A DNA stretch of 64,000 nt, from assembly GCF_004798865.1 (NCBI RefSeq), contig NW_025336481.1, forward strand, positions 19,942,742 to 20,006,741, in the 5' to 3' direction. The stretch's first letter is position 1. Every line of letters starts with the position of its first letter. Positions 23,701 to 35,299 of this stretch are shown here, one piece after another. The notes under the pieces were generated by a model. It saw only the letters and a program-made list of their open reading frames with translations. It was not told the DNA's origin and did not search any database. The translations under genes and the position numbers were made by a program. This DNA comes from Varanus komodoensis. Its lineage: Eukaryota > Chordata > Lepidosauria > Squamata > Varanidae.

Positions 23701-25440
23701 TCCGGTTCATATACTTCCTGAACATGTGGCTTTGGCTTTCATGACATCGAGGACATATATGACTTAGGTATGACAGTAAGCTATTAGCATGTTTCTATTG
23801 TTTCTGCTTCTATTTAAGTTTAAGTTTATAAATTTAGAATATAAAAGAAGTATTTGTTAGATGGTGATTTTCCTAAGTTCTTTAAAACAATGGCTGTATC
23901 AGAAACATACCAGATTTCTGTGTTGGTTTGCTTTTCTTCCTTTTAAGTTGTTCTAAAATGTGTGAGCAGTCATTAGATTTTGCACAAGGGATTTGTGGTA
24001 GAGGGATACAATAATGATTAACTGAGTGGTTCATTGAGAGAGGATGTGCTAATTGATTGAGTGGTATGAATGACCAGTAAATAAGTGGTTGTGCAAATTG
24101 TTGGACTTAAATTAATAGCAAGCTTGTGATCGGCTGTTAATTGTAACAGCTTGTTTGCAATGTTGGTCATTTAGATGGTAGTCTTATACCCACTTATCTG
24201 GGAGAATGCCCCATTGAACGCAGTTGGATTTGCTTCTGAGTAGACATGACTGGGATTGTGTTGCTAGTCCATTCCAGTAATTTTTAATCAGGGTCATTCC
24301 CCGGCTCCCCACAGTGGCAGCCTGCAATTCTTGGGAAGCATTCAGAATTTTGGGAAGCAAGTGGGATTTTAGGCAGCCCCTTTGTACAATGCTTTCTCAC
24401 AGTCAGTGGTATGCAGTTTGCTCCTCCTGCAGGTAAAATCCAAGATCTTCCATTCTCCACCCAGACTCTTAAGAAAGTGCCATGCCACAAACAGGAATGG
24501 TCCCCCCACACTTAGGGCAAAAGCCAGTACAAAGTAATACTTTCCCATATATTTGTAATTAGCACATCTGTATGTCATGGCAAACCACCATGGAAGTAAG
24601 CCACAGTGAGTTGGTTGTTGTATGAACAATACACAATGTGCTAGACAGATGCTCAGATGCACAGTGGGTTTTTCACTTCTCCTTTCCCCACTTGGTTCCC
24701 CCATGGGTATCCTGGCAGGACCAACTTGTCACTCTCCTCCCCACTGTGACTTGCTATGACTTTTTGTCCCTTGACCCATTCCTTGTTACCCCAAAAGAAT
24801 GTGAAGTCTGGATTGAAAAACAGCTTTCATTATCTCTATTTTGACAGGCACTGACAGTTCCTTCAAAGAGCCCAAACTGCACTTTGAAGGTGCTGTCAAT
24901 AGTTGGAAAGCATTATCATTATTGCTTATACAGTAAGCACACAGAAATAATTTTTCATGTCTTCTTGGCTGCATTTGCACAACTCTTCAGGAGTGTAGCT
25001 ATGCAAGCGGACTTTCAGGTGGACAATGTTGGGGGGTACAAGCTGTCAGAATGGAGCATGGGCTAGCTATGGACATTGACCAAAAGAGTGTTCAAGTAGG
25101 CCTTTTCTTCCCCGTGCTTTCTCTTGACAAGTGATCTTTGCTCACAAAAAGGGAATTGTGAGATTTACAATCCCTTCATGGCAAGATCCTTATTTTTCCT
25201 TTTGCCTGACAGTGCTCAGGGTGATGTACATTTTGCTCTTTTCCCTGAGACTAGTTATGAATGAGTTTCCACAGCTAGTTTTGACTAGCTCTAGGTCCTT
25301 TTCAAAATTGGGTTTTGACAGGGCAATAGATGTTCTGACTGGGACATGTGGCTTTATATGTCTCAGTCAAAAGAACAAACAGGCAAACAAAAAATAAATT
25401 GCCCTGTCATGCTGGTGTCTATGAAGTATCATCTGGATGG
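20791..25440. other. Unassigned sequence
   Basis: About 4.6 kb, AT-rich, with no gene or named repeat recognised. Purine-rich sequence with GAGAG/AGAAG words is frequent from 22270 to 22730. 'gcttctgagtagacatgac' near 24232 resembles one arm of the small fold-back family at 40.5 kb. Confidence 0.4.
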
Positions 25441-26770
25441 AGGTAACATAGAAACAGAGTGAGTCAGAAGGGGTCTCCCAGGCCATCTAGTCTGACCCCC
25501 GGCTCCAGCCGGCTCCGCTCACGACATGCCCACCTTGTGCATGTCCAGTCTATCTTTGAACACCCTCACCAATGGGGCCTCAATGACCTCTCCTGGAAGC
25601 CCATTCCACACCCTCGGGGTCCTAATTGTCAGGAAGTGCTTCCTGGCATCTAAATGGAACCTTGGTTCCATGAGCTTTGCTCCATTGGAGCGCGTCCTGC
25701 CTTCCTCTGCAGGGAAGAACAGATCTCTACCCATCTCCATGTGACATCCCCTCACATACCTGTATGTCGCCAACAGATCCCCTCGGAGTCTCCTCCAGGC
25801 TGAAGAGACCCAGTTCCCCCAGTCTCGCCTCATACGGCATCTCCTGTAAACCAGCCACCAACCTTGTGGCCCTACGCTTATCTGATTCTAACCCGGCTAT
25901 ATCCTTACTGTAATGAGGGGCCCAAAACTGAGGGCAATACTCCAGCTGCGGGCGCACCAGAGTCGTATAGAGTGGTAGTAATACCTCTCTCGATCTAGAA
26001 GCCACACTTCTGGCTATGCAGAGGGTGGTGTTCGCCCTCTTGACCACCGCATCACAGTGCTGACTCAAGTTTAGCCTGCAGTCAGCTAGCACCCTGAGGT
26101 CTCTTTCACAAGTGCTGCTCTCCAGCCACTTGTCCCCTAACCTGTACTTATGACACCTATTCCTATGCTCCAAGTGCAAGACCTAGTACTTATCCACATT
26201 GAACGCCATCTGGTTGTCTCCTGCCCACTTCCATAGTCTGTCCAGATCCTTTTGGATCTGGAGTACCTGCTCCTCAGTTGTGGCCACTGCTCCAGTTTTA
26301 GTATCATCTGCAAATTTGATCAGCAGACTGTTCACCCCTTCTTCCATGTCATTGATGAAAAGATTAAACAGGATCAGCCCCAGGACAGAGCCCTGGGGAA
26401 CCCCGCTTGTCACTGGCTGCCATCCCGATGATTCCCCGCTAATGGTTACCGTCTACTTTCAGTCAACTCAGCCATGCCCTAATCCATCAGACAATGCTTT
26501 GGTGTATCCCAAAACTCCTCAGTTTCTCCACTAGGATATCATGGGGCACTTTGTCAAAGGCCTTGCTGAAATCCAGGTAAACCACATCTACTGCATCCCC
26601 TCCATCTAGCCATCTCGAAACCTTGTCATAGAATTCCACAAGGTTTGTCTGGCAGGACCTGTTTTTGCGGAAGCCGTGTTGTGTGGCTGCCAGCCTCCCT
26701 TCCCTATCTAGCATCACTAGATCTCTCTCTATTATGAGCCTTTCCATTGTTTTTCCTACAATGGACGTAA
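25441..26770 (-). mobile_element. CR1 LINE, 5'-truncated, best preserved LINE here
   Basis: A chicken-repeat-1 type non-LTR retrotransposon. On the minus strand the frame begins at LTSIVGKTMERLI (about 26760) and runs through [50 protein letters not shown] and the catalytic FADD box to the thumb and C-terminal parts (LVRPQLEYCPQFWAP, then RRATRLVAGLQEMPYEARL). The 3' UTR ends near 25441 with the CR1-type 'ccatctagtctgacccccgg' and 'aacatagaaac' on the plus strand. The endonuclease and ORF1 are absent, which fits the usual 5' truncation of CR1. At least two frame breaks separate the open pieces, one between 26490 and 26430, so no active enzyme is made. The long open pieces suggest it is younger than the copy at 59 kb. 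Confidence 0.92.
25727..26755 (-). pseudogene. CR1 ORF2 reverse-transcriptase remnant
   Basis: This is the coding part of the CR1 copy. Three open blocks are visible: about 26750-26487 (fingers and palm start, with the first palm Asp in YLDFSKAFD), 26413-26183 (GVPQGS motif and FADD) and 26179-25727 (thumb and C-terminal region). In an intact element the enzyme copies CR1 RNA at the nicked target. Here the blocks are in different frames and one in-frame stop lies between the second and third, so it is a dead copy. Confidence 0.85.
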
Positions 26771-26774
26771 GGTA

Positions 26775-29700
26775 CTGCAGGAAATCTGCAGCTTTTCTCT
26801 GAACAAGTTTTGCACTTTGAACTGTCTGAGCTGCTGGTTTGATTGACCACAGAACAGCTCTCCTAGGTGGCTTACAAAATATTTTAATAAAATTCAGTGA
26901 TGTCAAGGTGCTTTTACTTCTTCCAACATCCAGCATTACTCTGGATAGCATTCCATCCTTTTCCCAATCCTGTGGCTTTTCCTATCTCTTTTCTCCCAGT
27001 TAACCCCCACCCCTGGGAGTGCTGACAATGGAGTAGAACACTACCAGGCTGCAGTTGCCATATTCCCATATGCCTAGACGAGAGCACTTTCCACCATTCA
27101 AAGGAGAGGGGGAATTCAGGGTGCAATTATGTGTAGACGTGCATGCATATGGAATAATAATAAAGAGAGAACACTAGACTTCATCTAAAACCATAGGTGA
27201 AAAAGTGACTTCTATGAATTTAAGCTAAACTTGTACCTTAGCTTCCAATTCCATCACCAGGTATTTATTTTTATTAATTTTTATTTATATTATAATCTTA
27301 TTTTTATCTGTTAAGATCAGTATGCATTGTTTTAAATTTATTTGCTTAGGTTCATTTTTCTTAACATTTCCAAGACTGCCTTAATATCACTGCTACACTA
27401 CATGTTACAGGAGACAAGTGGCTGCTATTGATGAGGGACGCTTCCTGCTGTGTGGTTCCTCACATCAAAAGGCACTGGTAGTTATTCTGTCTTTCCCTTC
27501 TGAACATATTTGTTGTGGTAAGAAAAGAAGACAGAAGCCATGAAGAAAAAAAATATAGAAGGGTTACAAACAGAAGATATTGTCGTTGTGTGGGCACTTC
27601 CCCCCTGCTACATTTATGAATGAGGCAGAGTGACTGCACAGTATAAGCCTAGTCTGGAAGCAACCTAACATACCCCCTATATGTTTCCCCTGTAACATTT
27701 GATAAAAGAAACAGATGACATTACTCCATTGCATCCAGCATTTCCTAACCACCTGCAAGTGGCAATCATTATTATACACAGACAAGGGAAGGAGAGAGAT
27801 GGGAGAAGCCTGCGTTCATAGTAGCCCTATATAATCTATAATGTGCAGTTAGATCATTTTATTTACTGTCTTCAGTTCCTTTGCTCATACTTTAATCAAT
27901 GGGTTAGTCTTAATGTTGCCCCATGACTTTTTGCTGCAACAGAGGATTACAGCCACTCTTCTAAAAATGGTTACTATCAACACCAAATGAAACCATTAAA
28001 AGTTAAAGCAAGGTTAAAGGTATCTAAAACCCATAAAGCACATAAAATCAAAATTCACATATCATGTTAATAACAAACTTCTTTGTTCTTCACTTTTGCA
28101 CTATTGTTGACACAAACTGAATATGCAATGTTGGCTTAGAATTTTCAATAGCCACTTGGTTATATTATTATCCAAATAAACATTTACTTTTCAACAATAA
28201 AATAGCCATCAGGACCTTAAAGCTGTATTTATATTAGAGCTTCACAGGCAGCAGTGAGCACCCCCAGTTATATTGGGGTTGTTATTAAGATTGCCTCCTG
28301 AGCAGTCCTGTGGCCCTTGCACAGCATCCTCCCCAGACCTCATGGCTGGCATGGAGAGAACTGTGCTGCTTCTCTAAGGCGGTAAGGATCCCTTCAGAGA
28401 AGCAGTCTAGTGGCCATTCTGGGGGACAAAGAGGGGAGGGGTCTGGCACTGCTGAGTTTTGACATATTCTGGTGGTTCCTCACCCTCCTTCCCTCTCCCT
28501 CCTAAGTGCTGCAGTTAGATAGCTGAGTTTGGCTGACTCACTGCTTGCTGGGCAGGTGGCACACAAAGGCAGCCTTCATGCCTGTGTTGCTCCCTGCCTG
28601 CATAGCATGCCTATAAGTCTCTAAGCCTGAGTTTAGAGGGTTACAGGCAGCCTTCCCTGGATCTATCTTCTACCTACCTACCTACCTACCTACCTACCTA
28701 CTTTTATTTCTACAAAACAGGATATCTAAAGAAGATAGTCAAATATGACTTATCTTTGAAAATTTACATTGTCTTCTTGTGTATGTAACTCCCACTGATT
28801 TAACGGGATTTATTTCCATGTAAATATGTATAGGATTGAAGCCCCAGGGTTATCTTTTCCTCCCTAAACAGTGAAGTTCTATAGCAACAGCATCTCACAG
28901 CATCTCCAGCATGGCAAACACAATTCTTATCCTCCTGTTTCTGGTGACAGAAACCTTAGTATTTTCCTATCAAACTATAATAGAAGTGGAACAGAAGACA
29001 ATACTGTCTGGACAACTTCACGTTCTCAATGCATAATTCTGTGGAAGAGGCAAAATGATCAGGCATCATAAAAGCCTGATCTGGAAGTACCCACAGTGTT
29101 AAGTGCAAATGAAGGAATGAAGTTTTCTTCACAGCTACTAAAATTCACATTGTTCTTAGGAAAACTGTATGCTACCTGAGGAATGGTGGGAGTTGTCAAT
29201 TTTTTTCGATCTAAATGTGCATAGGATTGTGCCCTAAGTGGCACAAAAACATGGATGTGCATAGCATTGATCCCATATAATTATTTTATTGTTTATAATA
29301 CTGGGCCCATTTGCCTGATAATTCATCATCTCACTCCACTCATGGTAAATATATCTTCATGCCAGAGATGAAGAACTGTTTTCATTTCACTTTGTTTTCA
29401 TTTGTTAGCATGAAGGGGGTTATTGATCTGTGTAACTGTTTAATAATGCAGGCTTCCTATTCTTGAACTGTGAGCATCTTTGGTTAAGCATACAAGGAAC
29501 AGGTCAATTAAATCTATTCACAATTGTTCATAAGAGGGACAATTTGAACTTGAAACATATATCTATAGTGTCAGGAATTATATAAGCATGAATTCCTCAC
29601 AAGAGTATTTTAGACCAGCTCTTGCACACCAGAAGTTGAAAGAGATGAGACTTAATTTCACATTGCTTTAAAGTGATGAAGTACAAAGTAAAGGCTTTCT

Positions 29701-30633
29701 TCAGCCCCTTTTCTTCAGTCTTTGTTGTATGTCAGAGCATTTTTGGCACAGCTCTTAGTCACTGTGTAGAGAAACCAGTAAGGGACCTTTTAAACTGATA
29801 TAGTGGTCTCAGTGTCCCTTTCTCCTTATCTTCACCAAGTTTTGTATGATTGGTGTTAGAAATAAAAAATAAGAAGAGAACTGCACAAGTCCATAAAAAA
29901 GCAAATGTTATATTTTTCCCCAGATGATGATAGAATATATTACTGATTCCTCTAAGAGCCAACCACACAACCAATTGTCACAGTTAGTGACGGAGTTCTG
30001 TTTTGATTATAATTGTAACGAACTTTCAGAAGACTGTTTTACCACCTTTACCATCCCACCCCGAAGCTGCATAAAGTTCTTGGGTGGCAGTGAATAAATA
30101 TTTGAATCACAAACAGGGTGTTTGGTGAAGCTTTCAAGTGACATTTCACCATGGCTGAATATCCCCAGCCTGGCTCAAACGAACTCAGCCCATATGCTCA
30201 CTGCATTAGTTTGGTTAAGCAAATTGTCCCTTAATGAGGTCCTGCCAATCCGAACCCAATCTTATATTAGCAATATTTACATATGTCACAAATGGTATGA
30301 AAAGTTAATCTAAGCCATATGAGCACCACACATCTTCCTTGCAGAATTGTGTAAGGGTAAAGGCTACAGTAAATGAGCAAGGAAAACGATACCCTGAGGA
30401 TACTACTAGTTCGTGTGAATGCAAATCACCACCACAAACTTCTGAGTAAACATCTATGGGAATGAGAAAGTTTGTTTGGGATCAAGCCCACAGAGAGAGA
30501 TAGCTTTGAAAGGGAATTTTCTGCTATGAAAACCATGCCTGTATTTGAAAAGCTACTTCCCTAGGAGAAGTTGGTCACTGAAGAATGACGCGTATGTTAC
30601 TTTAGTCTTCTATGAAGTAGTGTTATAGGACAA
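26775..30633. other. Unassigned sequence with one microsatellite
   Basis: No gene recognised. 27245-27350 is very AT-rich. The phrases near 28790-28850 ('cccactgatttaacgggat') and 29205-29275 resemble arms of a dispersed short fold-back family. 29990-30330 is repeat-free and AT-rich but has no motif cluster strong enough to call. Confidence 0.4.
28671..28702. repeat. (TACC)n tetranucleotide repeat, about 8 units
   Basis: Perfect TACC units. It is a likely variable microsatellite. Confidence 0.97.
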
Positions 30634-30698
30634 ATGTAAGCCATCCTGAGGCCTTCGCAACAGGACGGCATATAAATATTCTAAATAAATAAATAAAA
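30634..30698 (+). mobile_element. L2-like LINE 3' tail, short
   Basis: 'gtaagccatcctgaggcctt' then 'gacggcatataaat' then 'aaataaataaataaa'. Only the last about 65 bp of the element are present. The phrase is a diverged version of the 'gaggcttcggcgaatggggc' tail at 14.1 kb. Confidence 0.6.
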
Positions 30699-30806
30699 TG
30701 CACATACTGAACTTCTTTTTTAAAAAGTGAAAGACACATACACTATGATGTAAGCAGCAATTGCCAATCCTAACACTAATATACTATGTAAAAGTAAAGT
30801 TAGAAG

Positions 30807-31081
30807 CAGGGCCTGCCTTGTCACTTGGCAGAGTAAGGCAGTTGCCTAGGAAGCAGATGCTGGAAGTGGCAGCAGGGTGTAAGATAAGAAAACCATGGGC
30901 CTCATTACTGTTCCATCCCTCTTCAGCTGCCTCCAGGTGTGCTGGAGAATGCACTGTTCTCTACTTCCTGCAAATCATTGCCACTGTTGACTATTGCTCC
31001 AGTTGGCTTTTAAATGTGGAATCGGAGAGGGTGCCATCTTGATCTTCATTTCATGCAGCAAAATCTCTTGGGCCAGCCTTG
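30807..31081 (+). mobile_element. hAT-type non-autonomous transposon, 275 bp, with target duplication
   Basis: The element starts CAGGGCCTGCC and ends GGCCAGCCTTG. The right end reversed is CAAGGCTGGCC, which agrees with the left end at 8 of 11 bases. It is bounded by a perfect 8-bp direct repeat, GTTAGAAG, at 30799-30806 and 31082-31089. An 8-bp duplication with CAG-like ends is the signature of hAT elements. No transposase is encoded, so it would have depended on an enzyme from elsewhere. Other members or solo ends in this window are at 12399, 20790, 46323, 47820 and 51306. Confidence 0.85.
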
Positions 31082-31089
31082 GTTAGAAG

Positions 31090-31780
31090 TATAGTGTATA
31101 ATTAAGATTAGAAATCCAAGAAGGGGATTAATAAAATTCTTTTCAGCAGTTGGAAGGATATGTGGCTATGTGGGCACAATGGTAATTTGTCACTTGGTAA
31201 GCGGTAGCCTATATTCACATGGAATCTTGCACTACAGGCCACCCAGGAGTACACCACTTTTGAATGTAAGTGGGTGATCCATATTTGACAGCTCCTTGAA
31301 AAGGTTAGTTTGTTAGGAAGAAGGCTCTAGTTTAACATTCTCTCTGATAGATTAGGTTTCTACATACATACAGTTTTATTCATGTGCAGAAACATTCAGT
31401 CATGGTTCTCTCCACCAGGATTTCGGAGTGGTACTGTTCCTGGCAGACTATTTGACACTTCTCTTCTGGATGTGTAGAGAGCTTTAATTTGATCTTGGTT
31501 TAACCATCTAAGCACCAAGCCAGATAGTTCAAACAGTTTCCTGATTCTAAATCTTGCAAATCTTCAAGAAATGTTTCCTTCTTGTGGCCTGAAAGCACAA
31601 CTCAAACTTTCACCACTTGGAGGACTAGTAGCTCACTCATTCTACTTGAAGTATCACTAGCAAAGTAAAAGGACACCTTTTATTCTGGATCTGAAGCATC
31701 TCAGGAATGGTCTTACCACTGATCCTTAATTTGTCTCTTAAAAAGTAAGATTGTGTGCATCTTTTTAAAAAGTTCATTTC
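31090..31780. other. Unassigned sequence
   Basis: No gene or named repeat recognised upstream of the promoter-like segment. A T-rich run at 31762-31794 ends in 'catttcag', which looks like a splice acceptor, but I cannot attach an exon to it with confidence. Confidence 0.4.
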
Positions 31781-31799
31781 TTTCATTTCAGGCTAAAAA

Positions 31800-32095
31800 T
31801 AGGGCGACAGAGGGACCGTGGGATAAGCAGCTGGAGCAGAGCGAGTCGGTTACCATGGTAACCAATGAGCCATTTAGCAGTACTTGCCTTGGTTGTATAG
31901 TTGCTAGGGTTATTTTCTTCTCTCTGGTGATGTGGGGAGAGGGGGAAAGAGGGGGCAGCAATGCACCATACATGCCCACTTTCCTCCTTTGCAGCTCCAT
32001 AGCCAATCATGCCCCCCCCCCATTGGTTGTGTCAGATGTTCCAGGCAAGATGGGGCTGCGAGTGTGCTCATGTGGCGCGCGCTTGTAACTAGCCT
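31800..32095. promoter_or_regulatory. Promoter-like segment: RFX palindrome plus CCAAT boxes
   Basis: Within 300 bp lie a perfect RFX palindrome (31848-31863), a CCAAT box (31862-31866), a second CCAAT (32003-32007) and an inverted one, ATTGG (32022-32026), then a CpG-bearing end with GGCGCGCGC (32074-32082). X-boxes beside NF-Y (CCAAT) sites are a known promoter arrangement, for instance in ciliary and MHC class II genes. No TATA box is seen. A strong-context ATG at 32050 opens only a 12-codon frame. Direction of transcription and the gene served are unknown. A TE origin was not recognised. Confidence 0.4.
31848..31863. promoter_or_regulatory. Perfect 16-bp RFX palindrome GGTTACCATGGTAACC
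   Basis: The sequence equals its own reverse complement over 16 bases and fits the RFX X-box consensus GTNRCC-NN-RGYAAC exactly. RFX dimers bind both halves. It directly overlaps a CCAAT box, so RFX and NF-Y could bind side by side. Confidence 0.6.
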
Positions 32096-32099
32096 TCCT

Positions 32100-34930
32100 T
32101 TCACATATCTTACATTCAAAGTTTCCTGTTTTACCAGAGGAGGAGCACTTAGTGTGTTGTTTACATGATAGTGAAGATAAATTGCAGATTTCAAATGGGA
32201 AATATGTTGGTCAGACTTTCTGTGTAACCTGATGCTTAGTTGCTCACACTTAACTATGTTTTCTTACCTTAGGCAAGGACTGGTGTCAGAGGTCCACATC
32301 ACTGATCACTTACTGATCCCAACAGGGGAGGTCCTTCTTGTTCCTCGGGAGCCTCTGGGCCAGCTGCTGCTGTTCTTCCTTGCCGCTGTAGCCTGTTCAC
32401 CTGTTGTTTCTGTGCAAGCAAGCCATGCAAGGAACAGGAAGAAGGGGCAACAATTTCTGCTCACCTTGCCTTCTTCCTCCTGGCAGCTGGACATTTTGTG
32501 CTGAAGGAAGAAGTAAAATGAAAGAGAAGTGGTGACAGTAAGTAAGGAGAGGATGATTCCATACAGAGATGGGACCTGCTGAGAACATCTTGTCCAAAGG
32601 CCTCCAAACTCTGGCAAGTGTCAAGGTACTGGCAGCCCTGCTCAAGTAGATGAATATCTGATCATGGAATTATGGCCACAGTCCTGCTTCCTTTCCAGCC
32701 ACCTAGACCCAGGAAATCATATTGTATGTCATGCAGTCCTTTATCTAGCCACTTTCTTTCAGGTAGGTACAGTCAGCAAACAGCATCATTCATGCAAAAA
32801 TAGTGTGCATTACTAAACTCATGAAATAAGACTGGTTTCTTATGCATCCCTCCATGAAACAGCCATGGTGTTGTGCAGCTAGGGTTTGCAGGAATGCCAC
32901 ACTGGTGCTTTTTTATAGCAGGGATGCTGACATTATTTGATATGTTGCCCCTCAGAATTCCCTTTTCCTTCCAAGCTTAGCTGCAATTCTCACAGTAGCT
33001 CATAGGTGACAAGGGGAGCAGGAATGGATTTTTCCAGCAATTGTTCCCTGTTATAATGTGATGGTTTGGTCTTTGATAAGACCCGCTCACTTTACAAAAG
33101 ACTTGCATGCTCAAACTTGTTTTATGATATGGGCCAGTACAGCTGCCTGAAGTTTTGGACTCTCCTTGGAGGCATGACTGTGCAGACTTTCATGATGGGC
33201 TCCTACACATATCAAAGTTTGCCATTCCACCAATGCATGTTAGATTAGTAATGGGGCAAGAAGTCCAGGAGGATGCTGGTATGATTAAGGAACAGCCTCA
33301 AGGACACTAGAATAGACCAGAAGGCTTCCTTTAGAAAGTGGGAGTCTTGGTCAGGTGAGAAAACTTAAAAGGGACACACATGCTGAGAATACAAATGTAG
33401 TCTAAGAATCAGGCAAACTGGGGTGACCTGGGTGAGCAATGGAGGAGCATATGGCCATAAACATTACATTATGATAAACAATAGAGTTTCTTTAAATACA
33501 TCACATGCAAGAAACCAACAAGGAAGTTAGTTGGGCCATTAGTCAAGAACGGTGTGAAAGGATTACTGGAGAAGAGAGAAACTGGCAAAGAAACTGAATT
33601 AATTATTTGCACCTGCTTACTGTGGAGAAAGTTAGAAAGTTACTTATGCCTGAAAAAGTTTTTGTGTGTTGTTTGTTTCTGGTGAGAAAGAAGTCAAGCA
33701 GAGGTAACAAGAGCCAGTCTTTTAGAGTAAATTAACCAGTTACTATCTCCAAACAGGATACACCAGGATTCCTAATATCAGATATGAAATTGTCAACCAT
33801 ATAACAATCCAGCAGTCCTCTTCTTATGTTCTTAAGTCAACTCATCAGTGATTTCTTGGGGCCACAAGACCAACTTATCAGCTGTGGATCCTTTCTAAAG
33901 CATTTGTCCTTTAGGATGCAATTGGAACATGCTTCTATACCCTACGGACTGTTCCTGGCCACTGCTTCCAATCAGCAAGTAGTATGGAGGAGCAGGCTCA
34001 TGTCAGAATATCAGGTTAGGACCAAATCTGAACTGGCATGAAACCCAGAGCAGTTGCATAAAAAGTAGGAGAGCTACCCAGGGATATTTTATCAGTCTCT
34101 TAATCTGCTACAGGGGAACACAGTCATTTATAGAAATAGCTATCAGGCCAGTGGAAAGTTGGACAAGTAAAAGATATTAAAATGTTGAGGGAAGCAGAAT
34201 TACTACTGGTGGGAAAGAAGAAAGGATAAATAATTTAAAAAACTTTCATGTTATACATTGGATGGGTGGCTTATGCAAAGAGACTATCAATTTTCCTGTA
34301 CCTTCTCTGCAGAACACCCATCTGTTGTTGACATTCAGTGTGTTCAGCATCTTTTCCTTCCACATAGCTGCAAGCTGGTAATGAAAGATTTGATTTTTTT
34401 CCCATCCTAAAGCTTATTTCCCACCATTAGTTGTGTGCCTGCTGGAAGGGACTAACAATCACATGTGTCCTTCTTTTATACCTAGGGTACAGGGTGATCC
34501 TTTAAGCGTGTGTGTGTATATATATCCTAGTATGGCTATTGTGCTTGTTCTCATCAGTACTGCTATAAAATACTGAAATAATAGGAAAAATTGGTTGCAC
34601 TGACTGAAAGAGTGAGGGATACAGCAAATAATTCTAGTCCTTATGGAGAGATTCAGCCTCACCATTCAGTTAAAAATCAGGGATCCATGGTAAATATAAC
34701 AGTTCCATCCTCAGTCCGTTCTTCACATGGGAATACTATATTAGCTTCATTTCTATGTCAACATTGGATACTATCTATTTCTCTTTCACAATAATAATGG
34801 TGACCGTTTCACTGTCTGGCTCTGCAATAAATATCCACAATTAGAAGCATACCAACACAACAACACAGATCAAGAAATAAAAGTTACAGAACATTTAGAA
34901 TTTAACATTGTCATATTAACAATTTCCAGT
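32100..34930. other. Unassigned sequence
   Basis: No gene or named repeat. 32280-32660 is GC-richer with overlapping open frames on both strands, none with a motif. A short (GT)/(TA) run lies at 34509-34525. Confidence 0.4.
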
Positions 34931-34934
34931 TTAA

Positions 34935-35295
34935 TCTACTACAGCAAAAACAACCAAGAGTCTTGTGGTATCACAAAGACTAATGAACCTGGCATAGGTT
35001 TTAATGGACTACAGTCCACCTCAATTATATCTCCTGTGGTTTGAATAGAGACAAAGGCCCATAAAAAAGATCACACTACATATTTTAATAGGCTTGCCAA
35101 ATACAAGGATTTTTGTGTTGTCACCCAGCAACTATTTGGTGAATAGCCACTGTTAAAATAGTCACCACAGTCCGTACTTTCAGCATTTCAATTCTCTTTG
35201 ATGTAATTGAGTTTCAAGTAGAAACTCTTGGAACTCAGGATTACACACACAGCTGAAGAAGTGGACTGTAGCCTACAAAAGATTATGGTGTCATA
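34935..35295. repeat. Inverted pair of a dispersed repeat, class uncertain
   Basis: The left arm (34935-35030) contains 'aagagtcttgtgg', 'ggcataggttttaatgg' and 'actacagtccacc'. The right arm (35245-35295), reversed, contains 'ttttgtaggctacagtccac'. Both match a repeat widespread in reptiles whose consensus runs from 'agagtcttgtggcacctt' to 'gggctacagcccacttc'. Further copies are at 54.9 and 55.8 kb. The head-to-head layout could be two insertions or one element with inverted ends. I suspect a Penelope-like retroelement but cannot prove the class. Confidence 0.5.
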
Positions 35296-35299
35296 TTAT

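Noticed and set aside
24369-24704. 111-codon minus frame with a hydrophobic stretch
   Set aside because: The hydrophobic part has no conserved pattern, and nearby phrases resemble dispersed repeat sequence.
28671-28702. CRISPR-like or other direct-repeat array
   Set aside because: It is a plain TACC tetranucleotide repeat without spacers. No CRISPR array is expected or seen in this vertebrate sequence.
31783-32088. Coding exon in the promoter-like segment (frames on both strands, up to 111 codons)
   Set aside because: Open on both strands at once, no family similarity, and the segment is better explained by regulatory motifs.
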